Shown here: positions 16,874 to 26,270 of the stretch, in pieces | Position numbering within the stretch: the first letter of the stretch is position 1 | How the letters are laid out: every line of letters starts with the position of its first letter | Origin: Bog-473 sp963840435 | GTDB taxonomy: Bacteria > Actinomycetota > Acidimicrobiia > Acidimicrobiales > RAAP-2 | Direction: 5' to 3' | DNA: 64,000 nt | Assembly: GCA_963840435.1 (NCBI GenBank) | Contig: CAWIYY010000005.1 | Location: 220,093 to 284,092 of the forward strand | Notes under the pieces: generated by a model | Database searches by the model: none | The model's input: the letters and a program-made list of their open reading frames with translations, nothing else | What the model was told of the DNA's origin: nothing | Position numbers and translations under genes: made by a program

Positions 16874-17522
16874 ACCGTTCACGCTCGAGGGCACGTCCGT
16901 GCGCCTCGAGCCGCTGACCGAAGCGCACATCCCCGGACTGGTGGAAGCGGCGGGCGAGGACCGGACCCACTACCAGTGGACGTACACCCCCGAGGGGGTG
17001 GACCAGATGACCGACTACGTGACCGACGCGCTGGCGAAGGTCGCCTCGGGTGCCCACGTCGCCTTCGCCACCGTGCGCAAGGGTTCGGCCCTCGGCGCGG
17101 GCAGCGCCGACAGGATCGTCGGTGCAACCCGCTTCTGCGAGATCGCCTACTGGCAGTGGCCACCGGGCGCCCACCACCAACGGCACGGTGTGCCCGACGT
17201 CCTCGACATCGGCTTCACCTGGCTGGCTCGTTCGGCCCAGCGCACCTCTATCAACACCGAAGCGAAGCTGCTGATGATGACCCACGCGTTCGAGACGTGG
17301 GAAGTGCACCGCGTCGCCTTGCAGACCGACGTGCGCAACACGCGCTCCTGGGCCGCCATCGAGCGCATCGGCGGCCAGCTCGACGGAATCATGCGGGCCG
17401 ACCGTCCGGGCTCGGACGACACGGTGCGCACGTCGGCCCGTTTCTCCATCGTGGCCGACGAGTGGCCGGAGGTGAAGGCGCGGCTGACGGCGCGGCTGGG
17501 GTCGGGAACCGATCCCGGCTGA
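16845..17522 (+). CDS. GNAT family N-acetyltransferase (RimJ/RimL-like)
   Basis: About 225 residues. The N-terminal TLEGTSVRLEPLTEAHIPGLVEA and the C-terminal ALQTDVRNTRSWAAIERIGG are hallmarks of the GNAT_3 / RimJ-L class that acetylates protein N-termini or small amines; the acetyl-CoA loop is not sharply defined. Two starts are possible, ATG 16845 or GTG 16866, both overlapping the end of the MFS gene, so expression is likely coupled to the exporter. Substrate unknown. Confidence 0.82.
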   Translation: MRRQRPAVLEPFTLEGTSVRLEPLTEAHIPGLVEAAGEDRTHYQWTYTPEGVDQMTDYVTDALAKVASGAHVAFATVRKGSALGAGSADRIVGATRFCEIAYWQWPPGAHHQRHGVPDVLDIGFTWLARSAQRTSINTEAKLLMMTHAFETWEVHRVALQTDVRNTRSWAAIERIGGQLDGIMRADRPGSDDTVRTSARFSIVADEWPEVKARLTARLGSGTDPG

Positions 17523-17561
17523 TTCGGCGGCGCCGCGGCGGTGGCGCGGTTTGTCGGAGCC

Positions 17562-17864
17562 CTAGGCCCGGGCGAGCGTGGCCGAGATCTTGCGTTGGTG
17601 CAGCGCGTGCACGGCCGCCTCCGCCTCGTCCTTGGGCCGGACGGCGGCGACGGCCTTGCCGGTCCGGTGGATCGTCCAGGCCAGCTGATCAGCCCGCTCG
17701 ACCGTGTGGCCGAAGATCTCGACGAAGGCCTCGATGACGGTCTGGAACGTCGTGACGTCGTCGTTCCAGACGATGACGGCCCACAGGTCCTCGAGCTCGA
17801 AGAAGGCGCTGATGTCTTCGTCGGCGACGACAGGCGCTTCGATGGTGGAAGGGATCGAGGTCAT
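17562..17864 (-). CDS. clpS: ATP-dependent Clp protease adaptor ClpS
   Basis: A 100-residue N-end-rule adaptor that feeds substrates to ClpA/ClpC-ClpP. The motif VIVWNDDVTTFQTVIEAFVEIF around residues 30-50 contains the N-x-D-D element that binds the substrate alpha-amino group. A VH helix near residue 85 matches the ClpC-contact side. The first 25 residues are a flexible extension, as usual. A TACACT on the minus strand at 17899-17904 is a possible -10 box giving a short leader. Convergent with the GNAT gene and divergent from alcohol dehydrogenase. Confidence 0.95.
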   Translation of the reverse strand: MTSIPSTIEAPVVADEDISAFFELEDLWAVIVWNDDVTTFQTVIEAFVEIFGHTVERADQLAWTIHRTGKAVAAVRPKDEAEAAVHALHQRKISATLARA

Positions 17865-17914
17865 ATGCGAGGGGGGCGGGCGGCTTTGAGCCGGAGCCAG
17901 TGTAGTCCGGTGGA

Positions 17915-17920
17915 TAGCCT
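17915..17920 (+). promoter_or_regulatory. leaderless -10 (TAGCCT) of the alcohol dehydrogenase gene
   Basis: TAGCCT plus 6 nt directly before ATG 17927. Confidence 0.6.
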
Positions 17921-17926
17921 GCGGTC

Positions 17927-18970
17927 ATGAGAGCCACCGTCCTGGAAGGGCCGCGACAGGTCGCGGTGCACGACGTCCCCGATCCGGTCCTCCCGGGTCC
18001 CGATGGCGTGATCGTCACGGTCGAACGCACCGCAATCTGCGGCTCGGACCTGCACCTGTACCACGACGCCCCGACCGGGGCCGGTATCCAGCTCGGCCAC
18101 GAGGCGATCGGGACGGTGGTCGAAGCCGGCCCGCACGTCCACAGCGTCCGGGTCGGTGACCGCGTCTTGGTCTCGGGCGTGATCGGGTGCGGTCTGTGCG
18201 AGCCCTGCCGGGCCGGGTTCCCGAACCTGTGCCGGGCCAACAAGGCCACCGCGTTCGGGACGGTGCCCGATCTTCCGGGGGGACAGGCCGAAGCGGTCGG
18301 CGTTCCGTTCGCGGACCAGTTCGTCCTCCCCATTCCCGAAGACGTCAGTGACGAGGCCGCCGTGCTCCTCACTGACATCCTTCCCACGGGCTATGTCGGT
18401 GCGGTCCGGGCCTCCATCGCTCCGGGTTCGACCGTGGTCGTCGTCGGCCTCGGTCCGGTCGGCGTGATGGCGGTCCAGTGCGCCGCCCTCTTCGGACCCG
18501 CCCGGATCTTGGCCATCGACATGGTGCCCGAGCGGCTGGCCCGGGCCGAGCAACTCGGTGCCGAACCGATCGACGCCCGGACGGCACCGGGACACGTGCA
18601 GGTCATGGAAGCCACCAAGGGGCGCGGCGCGGAGTCAGTGATCGAGGCGGTCGGCGCGGACGCCACCGTCGTCGAGGCCGTCAACTGCGCCGCCACCGGC
18701 GCCACCATCTCCATCGTGGGGGTGAACCTCACCATGGACCTGCCGTTCCCCATGGGTCTCGTCTTCCTCAAGAGCATGACGCTGCGCACCATCTTCGCCC
18801 CCATCCCGAGCACGTGGCCGGCGCTCATCCCCCTGGTCCAATCGGGCCGCTTCGCCCTGGCCGAGACCTTCACCCACCGCCTGGGCCTGAGCCAGGCCGC
18901 CCAGGCCTACGAACTCTTCGACTCTCGGGCCGACGGAGTCTTGAAGGTCCTCTTGGACCCGAAGAACTGA
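17927..18970 (+). CDS. zinc-dependent alcohol dehydrogenase (MDR family)
   Basis: A 347-residue medium-chain dehydrogenase/reductase. Catalytic zinc ligands are Cys38 (CGSD) and His58-Glu59 (GHE). The structural zinc site is Cys88, 91, 94 and 102. The NAD(P)-binding motif is GLGPVG near residue 180, followed by an acidic residue (IDMVPE), which favours NAD. The closest familiar group is threonine/alcohol dehydrogenase-like enzymes; substrate is not determinable. Its 3' end overlaps the convergent membrane protein gene by 64 nt. Confidence 0.9.
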   Translation: MRATVLEGPRQVAVHDVPDPVLPGPDGVIVTVERTAICGSDLHLYHDAPTGAGIQLGHEAIGTVVEAGPHVHSVRVGDRVLVSGVIGCGLCEPCRAGFPNLCRANKATAFGTVPDLPGGQAEAVGVPFADQFVLPIPEDVSDEAAVLLTDILPTGYVGAVRASIAPGSTVVVVGLGPVGVMAVQCAALFGPARILAIDMVPERLARAEQLGAEPIDARTAPGHVQVMEATKGRGAESVIEAVGADATVVEAVNCAATGATISIVGVNLTMDLPFPMGLVFLKSMTLRTIFAPIPSTWPALIPLVQSGRFALAETFTHRLGLSQAAQAYELFDSRADGVLKVLLDPKN

Positions 18971-20073
18971 GATCCTTCGGGCTCGTCCGGCGTGCGGTTC
19001 AGCACGAGCGGCCACTCGGCCTTGCCCAGCTCCGGGCGGGCCAGGAACCAGGGTGCCGGCGGGGGCACGACGAGCAGGGTCAGGGCGTCGACGATGGGTT
19101 CGTAGTTGACCCGCCAGCCTTGGAAGTGCCGCCAGGCCTCATCGGCGTCGCGCTCCATCGGGAACGAACGCTCCTCGAGGCGACGGAAGCCGTCGTCGAA
19201 TTCGCCCCGGGTGAGCCGGATCCCCTCCGTGGGCAGCGGATCAGCCTCGAACGGGATGTGGAGGGCGCCGGCCATGGAGCGCAGGCAGTTGATGCCCATG
19301 GAAAGACACAGGCGCGCCTCACGGGGTGCGATCTCGGGGCTCACCGAGTGGTACAACGCGGCGGAGTCCATCATGGCGGTGAGGCCGATCAGCCAGCTCC
19401 GCGTCGACACGGGTGAGCGGAACCACATGAGGGCGGGGTAGTTGGCGTGGCTCTCCGAAACGGTGGCCGCCCAGCGCTCCCATTCGGAATAGAGCGGCGG
19501 CAGCTCGTCCATGGTGTCGAGGAAGTGGCTGCGGGCCAGGATCTCGGGTCCCCAGGCGGGCGTCCCCGAACGACCGGCCAACAGCGTGACCTGCGTCTCG
19601 CGGGAGGCGAACGCGCTGTAGAGCGCAGGCAGGTAGGCGATCTCGAGCGCAATGACGAGCAGGCCGATGCCGGCGGCCAGGATCTCGAGCGTCTCGGGTC
19701 CGGCCAGGTGCGCCGAAGCGATGCCCAAGGTGAAGACGGATGATCCGGCGATCCCGAGCGCGCTGAGGAAGTCGGTCCCGGCGACCCACCAGATGATGCA
19801 GCCGAAGCCCAGCACGAGGAGGCAGAGCCAGATCATGAAGAGCAGCACCATGGCGGCGGGTCCGACGAAGGAGAGCACACGATCGCGCACCTCGTAGGTG
19901 GGGAGCTTCGGGGAGATCCAGTGGGCCGCGCCACCCAGGAGGCGACCCAGACTTCGCTGTACCCGCGACGAGGTGACGCGGGGCACGACCAGCGCGGTGA
20001 ACACGCTCCAGACCGTGCCCAGCACGAGGACGATGCCGACGATGAAGGCGATGACCCGGAGGGTCGTGTCCAC
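18907..20073 (-). CDS. multi-pass membrane protein with a channel-like pore region
   Basis: A 388-residue protein of unknown function. Hydrophobic segments lie near residues 5-30, 70-95, 103-120 and 125-150, followed by a long cytoplasmic domain of about 230 residues. The order TM, re-entrant-like SSVFTLGIA, TM resembles two-TM potassium-channel layouts, but a GYG-type filter is absent (TLGIA instead). Start is GTG 20073, 8 nt after the stop of the atuA-like gene on the same strand, so it could be the last gene of that operon. The 3' end overlaps the convergent alcohol dehydrogenase gene. Confidence 0.7.
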   Translation of the reverse strand: MDTTLRVIAFIVGIVLVLGTVWSVFTALVVPRVTSSRVQRSLGRLLGGAAHWISPKLPTYEVRDRVLSFVGPAAMVLLFMIWLCLLVLGFGCIIWWVAGTDFLSALGIAGSSVFTLGIASAHLAGPETLEILAAGIGLLVIALEIAYLPALYSAFASRETQVTLLAGRSGTPAWGPEILARSHFLDTMDELPPLYSEWERWAATVSESHANYPALMWFRSPVSTRSWLIGLTAMMDSAALYHSVSPEIAPREARLCLSMGINCLRSMAGALHIPFEADPLPTEGIRLTRGEFDDGFRRLEERSFPMERDADEAWRHFQGWRVNYEPIVDALTLLVVPPPAPWFLARPELGKAEWPLVLNRTPDEPEGSQFFGSKRTFKTPSARESKSS

Positions 20074-20081
20074 CGGTGGGC

Positions 20082-21887
20082 CTACCGGTGGCCCAGTGCG
20101 GCCCAGCGCGCGGCGGGCGGGCCCTCGGACACCAGGATCGACGGTACATCGAGGGAGCGCGAGCGCAGGAGTTCTCCCAGACCTTTGGCCTGGGTGTCGA
20201 GGCGCAGGTTGGAGGCGACACCCCAGCCGAGGATGCCGTGCACGACGAAGTTCACGGCGCGCAGGTTGGGCAGGGGGTGGCGCTCGATCGCGAAGGCGGC
20301 CACCTCCGGCAGCAGCGCCTTGAGCGCGTCAACGGTCAGCTCGTCGAGCAACCAAGCGGCCACGTTGTCCGCGTCCGCCCACAGACCGACGTTGGCCGCA
20401 CCGCCCTTGTCGCCCGAGCGGGCACCGATGAGCACGTGGAGGGGGACGTGCACGAGGTCGTCCTGCGGCGTGGCCGGACGCGCCGCCGAACCGGTGTTCT
20501 GCCCGTCGTCGGCGTGGACCGGGGTCGGGTGGAGCGGGACGGACGGCGGCATGGTGCTGACCACCTGGCGCCCCTCGCACTCGACGTGCGGAGGCACGGC
20601 CGCAACCGAGACGCTGGTCGGCCAGTAGCGGGCCACGCCCTGGGCCCCGGAGGGAGCCGAGGTGAAGAAAGTGCCCGGGTAGCTCGAGAGGCTCGTCTCG
20701 ACGACGGCACCGGAGAAGGCGCGCCCGACGGCCAGTTCGTCGTCGCCCCGCACGGCGAGGCGCAGGTAGGCCATGCCGCCGCCGGACAGGTCACCCGAGA
20801 GGTCCTCCGCCGTCTCGGCGTAGGTTGCCGCGCCACCGGGAATGCCGGCCCACACCGCGTCGGCGGCCATGCGTGCCTTCTCCTCCACCTGGGCGCCGGT
20901 GATGGCGAGGGTCATGGCGTTGCGCCAGCCGGCATCGAGGTTGGCGGTCACCTTGAGGGAGGGTGGCGGCGCCTCGCCGCGCACTCCGGCGATCCGCACC
21001 CGGTCGGGTCCCTCCTGAGTCAGCGCAATGGAGTCGAAGCGGGCCACGGCGTCCGGGCTGAGGTAGCGGGGCCCGCCGATCTCGTAGAGCAGCTGGGCGG
21101 TGACCGTGCCCACGGTGACCGCCCCTCCCGTGCCGGCGTGTTTCGTGATGACCGAGGAGCCGTCGGCCCGCACTTCGGCGATGGGGAAACCGATGCGTTC
21201 GCGGTGCGGCACCTCCTCGAAGAAGGCGTAGTTGCCCCCGCAGCACTGGGCGCCGCACTCGATGACGTGGCCGGCCACGACGGCGCCCGCGATGGCGTCG
21301 AGATCGCCGTCCTGCCAGCCGAATGCGTGCAGTGCCGGGCCCACCACCAGCGCGGCGTCAGTGACCCGACCCGTCACGACCACCTGTGCCCCGGCGGCCA
21401 GTGCGTCGGCGATGGGTCGGGCCGGCAGGTAGGCGTTGGCCGTGACGACCGGTGCACCGGCCGGCAGGTCCTCGCCGGTGTCGAGATTGACGAAACGTTC
21501 CCCGGCCTGCCGCAACTCGTCCAGTCGGGTGGTGATGTCGTCGCCCGAGACCGAGGCCACCGCCACCTCGACGCCCTGGCGTTTGGCAAGCTCGCGCACG
21601 GCGTCGGCCAACGCCTCGGGATGGAGGCCCCCGGCGTTCGAGACCACCGTGATCCCCCGCTCGACGCACGTCGGCAGGACGTCTTCGAGTTGGCGCAGGA
21701 AGGTGCGGGCGTAGCCGCCGCTGCGCTGGCGCGTCTTGTGCAGGATGTACATCGTGAGCTCGGCCAGCCAGTCGCCCGTCAGGACGTCGATTGGCCCACC
21801 TTCCACCATCTCTTTCGCCGCGGTGATCCGGTCGCCGAAGAAGCCGCTGCAGTTGGCGATGCGCAGGGGCGCCGGTCCGTCACTCAC
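20082..21887 (-). CDS. AtuA-like protein (acyclic terpene utilisation, DUF1446)
   Basis: A 601-residue protein. The N-terminal two-thirds match the AtuA/DUF1446 domain (IANCSGFFGDR opening; TGDWLAELTMYIL; SNAGGLHP; VTGRVTDAALVVGPA; GAQCCGGNYA). The C-terminal part matches the small AtuA_C module (VPLHVLIGARSGDKGGAANVGLWA). AtuA is needed for citronellol/geraniol breakdown in Pseudomonas, but its reaction is not established to my knowledge. GTG start overlaps the carboxylase alpha gene stop (GTGA), so it is tightly coupled in the carboxylase operon. Confidence 0.9.
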   Translation of the reverse strand: MSDGPAPLRIANCSGFFGDRITAAKEMVEGGPIDVLTGDWLAELTMYILHKTRQRSGGYARTFLRQLEDVLPTCVERGITVVSNAGGLHPEALADAVRELAKRQGVEVAVASVSGDDITTRLDELRQAGERFVNLDTGEDLPAGAPVVTANAYLPARPIADALAAGAQVVVTGRVTDAALVVGPALHAFGWQDGDLDAIAGAVVAGHVIECGAQCCGGNYAFFEEVPHRERIGFPIAEVRADGSSVITKHAGTGGAVTVGTVTAQLLYEIGGPRYLSPDAVARFDSIALTQEGPDRVRIAGVRGEAPPPSLKVTANLDAGWRNAMTLAITGAQVEEKARMAADAVWAGIPGGAATYAETAEDLSGDLSGGGMAYLRLAVRGDDELAVGRAFSGAVVETSLSSYPGTFFTSAPSGAQGVARYWPTSVSVAAVPPHVECEGRQVVSTMPPSVPLHPTPVHADDGQNTGSAARPATPQDDLVHVPLHVLIGARSGDKGGAANVGLWADADNVAAWLLDELTVDALKALLPEVAAFAIERHPLPNLRAVNFVVHGILGWGVASNLRLDTQAKGLGELLRSRSLDVPSILVSEGPPAARWAALGHR

Positions 21888-23866
21888 GCGGGCTCCACGG
21901 CCACGAGAAGGTCCCCCACGTCGACCTGCTGGCCGGGCACGCAGTCGATCTGGCTGACCGTGCCCGCGCCGTCGGCGCGCAGCGTGTGTTCCATCTTCAT
22001 AGCCTCCAGCACGACCAGGCCGTCCCCTTCGGCCACGACCTCGTGCAGCGACACCAGCACCTTGGTGACGGCACCGGGCAGCGGGGCGCGGCACTCGCCG
22101 GCCACCCCACCGCGTTCGTCGGGGTCGTCCGGTGTGCGCAGGGTGAACGCCGACTGCCCCTCGGGGCCGTTCACCGAGGCCGCGTGCTCGCCGTACCGCA
22201 CGTGGTAGCGGCGACGCAGCCCGTCGTCGATCGTCGTGAGGTCGACCGTCCCGTGGTCCGCGGCAGAGACCTCGGTGGTCCCCACGGCCTCCCACTGGTC
22301 GTCGACCAGCACCAGGACCGGTTGCCGGGGCGTGGACGCCCGGACCCGCAGCGTGCCGGCCGCGTCGGTGAGTGCGTCGGCATGCAAGGCCTCTCCCACA
22401 TTGCGCCAGCCGGCCGCCGGGACGGGGACCAGGCTGTGTTCGGCCCGCTGGGCCAGCAGGGCCGCGGCAGCGGCGGCACCATGGCGGTGTCGGACGGTGT
22501 CGGGCAGGGCGGCATCGCGCAGGTCGGGGCGATGCTCCAGGTAGTGCACGTCGAGCGCGCCCTCGCGGTAGGACCGGTCGTCCAGCACGGCCCCGAGCAT
22601 TTCCCGGTTGGTCTCGAGCCCGTCGAGCTCGAGCGCACGTAAAGCGCGGGACAGGCGGGCAACAGCCTGCGACCGATCCCGCCCATGCGCCATGAGCTTG
22701 GCCACCAAGGAATCGTAAGAGGCGCTCACCGTGCTGCCCGACTCGATCGCCCGGTCGACCCGGAGGCCGGCGCCTTCGGGCCAGCGGACGTGGGTGACCG
22801 TGCCCGGGGTGGGCCGGTAGTCCTCCCGGGGCCGTTCGGCGCACAGTCTGATCTCGACGGCGTGACCGGACACGACGACGTCCTCCTGGGCCATGGGCAG
22901 GGGTTGGCCGCTGGCCACCGCGAGCTGCAGCCCGACGAGATCGAACCCCGTCACCAGCTCGGTCACGCCGTGTTCGACCTGGAGGCGGGTGTTCATCTCG
23001 AGGAAGAAGAAGCGACCCCCCTCGACCAGGTACTCGACGGTGCCCACCCCTTCGTAGCCGACCGCGGCCGCCGCCGTGACGGCGGCGTCCCACATGGTCC
23101 GGCGGAGCGCATCGGGCACCAGCGTCGCCGGGGCCTCCTCCACCACTTTCTGGTGGCGCCGCTGCACCGAGCACTCGCGGTCGAAGAGGTGGAGCACCGT
23201 GCCGGTGCTGTCCCCGATCACCTGCACCTCGACGTGGCGCGGCGTGGCCAGGTAGCGCTCCAGGAAGACCTCGTCCGACCCGAAGGCCGCGGCGGCCTCC
23301 CGCTGGGCGGCGGACACGGCCTCGTCCAGCTCCTCGGCCCGCTCGACCACGCGCATGCCGCGCCCACCACCGCCCGCCGAGGCTTTCACGAGGAGCGGGA
23401 AGCCGACGGCGGCGGCCGCAGAGGCCAGGGCTGCGCTCGAGGCGCCAGACTCCACGGGCGCACTCGGCAGTACCGGCACACCCGCTGCCGCCACCACTTC
23501 CTTGGCCCTTGCCTTGTGGCCCATCACCTTCATGGCCTCGACCGGCGGACCGATCCACACGAGGCCCGCCCCAGCACAGGCCTCGGGGAGAGCCGGGTTC
23601 TCGGACAGGAAGCCGTAGCCGGGATGCACGGCGTCGCACCCCGAGGACACGGCCGCCGCGGTCAGGGCGTCCGGGTTCAGATAGGTCTGGCTCAGCGACG
23701 TCCCGGAGAGGAGGACCGCGGCGTCGGCCTCGCTCACGTGTGGGCTCCCCGCGTCGTCCTGGGTGTAGACGGCGACCGCCTCGGCTCCGTGGTCGTGCGC
23801 ACCCCGGATGACCCGCCGGGCGATCTCGCCGCGGTTGGCCACCAGGACTCGGCGCAGACGCGCCAT
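21884..23866 (-). CDS. acyl-CoA carboxylase alpha subunit (biotin carboxylase-BCCP), AtuF/LiuD-like
   Basis: A 660-residue biotin enzyme. The biotin carboxylase part has VLVANRGEIARRVIRGA at the N-terminus, the ATP-grasp loop KASAGGGGRGM and the catalytic FLEMNTRLQVEH region (about residue 290). The C-terminal biotinyl domain carries EAMKMEH with the biotinylated lysine. Length and domain order match geranyl-CoA, methylcrotonyl-CoA and related carboxylase alpha subunits. Start ATG 23866 touches the carboxyltransferase stop (TGATG), and its stop overlaps the next start. Neighbouring AtuA favours a terpenoyl-CoA substrate, but leucine-type methylcrotonyl-CoA cannot be excluded. Confidence 0.93.
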   Translation of the reverse strand: MARLRRVLVANRGEIARRVIRGAHDHGAEAVAVYTQDDAGSPHVSEADAAVLLSGTSLSQTYLNPDALTAAAVSSGCDAVHPGYGFLSENPALPEACAGAGLVWIGPPVEAMKVMGHKARAKEVVAAAGVPVLPSAPVESGASSAALASAAAAVGFPLLVKASAGGGGRGMRVVERAEELDEAVSAAQREAAAAFGSDEVFLERYLATPRHVEVQVIGDSTGTVLHLFDRECSVQRRHQKVVEEAPATLVPDALRRTMWDAAVTAAAAVGYEGVGTVEYLVEGGRFFFLEMNTRLQVEHGVTELVTGFDLVGLQLAVASGQPLPMAQEDVVVSGHAVEIRLCAERPREDYRPTPGTVTHVRWPEGAGLRVDRAIESGSTVSASYDSLVAKLMAHGRDRSQAVARLSRALRALELDGLETNREMLGAVLDDRSYREGALDVHYLEHRPDLRDAALPDTVRHRHGAAAAAALLAQRAEHSLVPVPAAGWRNVGEALHADALTDAAGTLRVRASTPRQPVLVLVDDQWEAVGTTEVSAADHGTVDLTTIDDGLRRRYHVRYGEHAASVNGPEGQSAFTLRTPDDPDERGGVAGECRAPLPGAVTKVLVSLHEVVAEGDGLVVLEAMKMEHTLRADGAGTVSQIDCVPGQQVDVGDLLVAVEPA

Positions 23867-25464
23867 CAGTGACGCACCACCCCGAAGACCGCGGTGCCAC
23901 GCACCGGCGCCGAGTGCACGGCGGTCAAGGCGATGGCCAACACGGTCCGGGTCTGGCGCGGATCGATGATGCCGTCGTCCCACAGACGCCCGGTGGCGTA
24001 CTGGGCGGTGGACTCCTCTTCGATCTGCTGTTCGGTGGCGGCGCGCAGTTCCTCGTCGGCCGCCTCGTCGAACGGCCGGCCCGCCGCCTCGGCGGCGTTG
24101 CGCCGCACGATCGAGAGCACGCCGGCCAGCTGTTTGGGTCCCATGACGGCGATGCGGTGGTTGGGCCAGGTGAAGATGAAGCGCGGGTCATAGGCCCGTC
24201 CGGCCATGGCGTAGTTCCCCGCCCCGTAGCTGGCGCCGACCATGAGGGTGAGGTGGGGCACCGTCGAGTTCGACACGGCGTTGATCAGCTTGGCCCCGTC
24301 CTTGATGATGCCGCCCTGCTCGTACCGGGTTCCCACCATGAATCCGGTGATGTTCTGCACGAACAGGATGGGGGTGTCCGTGCGATTGCAGAGAGCGATG
24401 AACTGGGCCCCCTTCTGCGCCTCGGGCGAGAAGAGGATCCCGTTGTTCGCCACGACACCGATGGGGTAGCCACCGATGGAGGCCCAGCCGCAGACGAGCT
24501 GCGGGCCGTAGGACTCCTTGAACTCCTCGAAGCGCGAGCCGTCGACCACGCGGGCCAGGATCTCGCGCACGTCGAAGGGAACGCGCACGTCCGACGAGGC
24601 GATGCCCAGCAGTTCCTCTGGAGGGTAGAGCGGCTCGTCCGCTCCTCCGAGCGGAACCGGACCTGCGCGCTGCCAGTGCAGGTGGGCGACGATCCCCCGG
24701 GCGATCCGCAGGGCATCAGCCTCGTCCCGAGCCAGGTAGTCACAGAGTCCTGAGATCCGGGCGTGCATCCGGGCCCCGCCCAGCTCCTCTTCGTCCGCCT
24801 CCTCGCCGATGGCCATCTTCACCAGGGGCGGTCCTCCGAGGAACACACGAGCCCGGTCCTCGACCATCACCGTGTAATCGCTCATCCCGGGCAGGTAGGC
24901 CCCGCCGGCGGTCGACGAACCGAAGACCACGCAGACGGTCGGGATGCCCTGGGCCGAGAGTTGGGTGAGCCGCCGGAACTGCTCCCCCCCGGGGACGAAG
25001 ACGTCGGCCTGGCGGGGCAGATCGGCCCCTCCGGACTCGACCAGCAGCAGCAGCGGGAGGCGGTTCTCCTCGGCCACGTCCATGGCGCGCAGCAGCTTGC
25101 GGATCGTGGTGGGGCTGGTCGTCCCGCCACGCACGGTGGGGTCGTTGGCGATGACGAGGCACTGGGTGCGAGCGATCTCGACCAGCGCCACGACGACGCC
25201 ACCGCCGATGGGATCATCGGTGTGCAGCCCGGCCAGCGGGCAGAGCTCCAGCACGGGCGTGCCCGGGTCGACCAGCGCCTCGACGCGCTCGCGCACCATC
25301 ATCTTGCCGCGGGCGCGGTGACGCTCGACGTAGCGCGCGCCGCCGCCGGCCAGCACCTCGTCGTGCAACGCGCGCACCTCCTCGGCCCGGGCCGCCATGT
25401 CGCGTGCGTTGGTCTCGAACTCCTCGCTGCCGACGGAGAGCCGCGTGCGGATCGCCGTGCTCAC
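23866..25464 (-). CDS. acyl-CoA carboxylase beta subunit (carboxyltransferase), AtuC/LiuB-like
   Basis: A 532-residue carboxyltransferase that moves the carboxyl group from biotin to an acyl-CoA. Visible family features are the N-terminal ARYVERHRARGKMMVRERV, VIANDPTVRGGTT, FGSSTAGGAYLPGMSDY and the second crotonase-like half with NNGILFSPEAQKGAQFI and GASYGAGNYAMAGRAYDPRF. These motifs match methylcrotonyl/geranyl-CoA carboxylase beta rather than the propionyl-CoA type. It partners with the adjacent alpha subunit and is coupled to genes on both sides by 1-4 nt overlaps. Confidence 0.93.
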   Translation of the reverse strand: MSTAIRTRLSVGSEEFETNARDMAARAEEVRALHDEVLAGGGARYVERHRARGKMMVRERVEALVDPGTPVLELCPLAGLHTDDPIGGGVVVALVEIARTQCLVIANDPTVRGGTTSPTTIRKLLRAMDVAEENRLPLLLLVESGGADLPRQADVFVPGGEQFRRLTQLSAQGIPTVCVVFGSSTAGGAYLPGMSDYTVMVEDRARVFLGGPPLVKMAIGEEADEEELGGARMHARISGLCDYLARDEADALRIARGIVAHLHWQRAGPVPLGGADEPLYPPEELLGIASSDVRVPFDVREILARVVDGSRFEEFKESYGPQLVCGWASIGGYPIGVVANNGILFSPEAQKGAQFIALCNRTDTPILFVQNITGFMVGTRYEQGGIIKDGAKLINAVSNSTVPHLTLMVGASYGAGNYAMAGRAYDPRFIFTWPNHRIAVMGPKQLAGVLSIVRRNAAEAAGRPFDEAADEELRAATEQQIEEESTAQYATGRLWDDGIIDPRQTRTVLAIALTAVHSAPVRGTAVFGVVRH

Positions 25465-26222
25465 GCCGTGGTGTCCCAGGCCGGCGCCCGCTTCTCCAAG
25501 AAGGCGGCCATGCCCTCGGTCGCTTCGGGCCCGGCGAAGAGCTCGGCCGACATGGACGCCGCAGCCGTGAGCCCGTCGGACCAGCCTTGCGCCGGGAGCG
25601 TGCGCAACAGCGTCTTGGTGGCGCGCACGGCGCCCGGAGCGGACTTGCGCATGGCCAGGGTTTGCTCGGTCACCCAGGCGTCGAGCGCGGCGTCGTCCGC
25701 AACAACCGCGGAGAGGAGGCCGGCAGTGACTGCGTGGCCCGCATCGAAGCGCTCGCCCGTCAGCACCATGCGGGCCAGGAAGCGTCGGTCCATGACCCGC
25801 AGGGCCGGCACCAAGATCATGGCGGGCGCCACGCCGACGCGTACCTCGGTGAAGGCGAAGGTCGCCGCCTCGGGGGCCACGGCCAGGTCCGCCGCTGCGA
25901 TGAGCCCGATCCCGCCGGCGCGCGCATGACCGTTGACCCGCACGATCACCGGCACCGGGCTCTCCACCATGGACGTCAGGATCTCGGGCATGCGGTTGGG
26001 CGCACCCGAGCCCCGCTCGGACAGGTCGGCACCCGAACAGAAGACGGTGCCGGCGCCCGTCAGGACCACGGCGCGCACGTCGGCGTCTTCAGTTGCCTCA
26101 TGCAACGCCAGGGCGAGCTGGTCGAGCAGCCGCGTGGAGAGGGCGTTGCGATTGGAGGGCGAGTCCAGCGTGAGCGTCCGGATACCGTCGCCATGCTGCA
26201 CATCGACCAACGCATCCGTCAC
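25461..26222 (-). CDS. enoyl-CoA hydratase/isomerase family protein (AtuE-like position)
   Basis: A 253-residue crotonase-fold enzyme. The oxyanion-hole motifs are GAGTVFCSGADLSE and VNGHARAGGIGL. The second catalytic glutamate is kept (FTEVRVG) but the first (usually in GGGCEL) is Gly, which is also seen in glutaconyl-CoA hydratase-type members. In the Atu/Liu pathways a hydratase follows the carboxylation step, which fits its place as first gene of the carboxylase operon. Start GTG 26222 has a leaderless -10 box; the stop overlaps the carboxyltransferase start (ATGA). Confidence 0.88.
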   Translation of the reverse strand: MTDALVDVQHGDGIRTLTLDSPSNRNALSTRLLDQLALALHEATEDADVRAVVLTGAGTVFCSGADLSERGSGAPNRMPEILTSMVESPVPVIVRVNGHARAGGIGLIAAADLAVAPEAATFAFTEVRVGVAPAMILVPALRVMDRRFLARMVLTGERFDAGHAVTAGLLSAVVADDAALDAWVTEQTLAMRKSAPGAVRATKTLLRTLPAQGWSDGLTAAASMSAELFAGPEATEGMAAFLEKRAPAWDTTA

Positions 26223-26230
26223 GGTTGCGC

Positions 26231-26236
26231 AGTGTA
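26231..26236 (-). promoter_or_regulatory. leaderless -10 (TACACT) of the Atu-like operon
   Basis: TACACT on the minus strand, 8 nt before GTG 26222. It lies in a 61-nt divergent region shared with the acyl-CoA dehydrogenase gene. Confidence 0.6.
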
Positions 26237-26270
26237 GGTGGGCCACTCCAGGGGAACGAAAATTCGCGGG

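Noticed and set aside
20082..23900. 1272-codon continuous minus-strand frame
   Set aside because: Only its last 601 codons (AtuA-like) are real; the rest is an Arg/Gly/Pro shadow of the biotin carboxylase gene in another frame.
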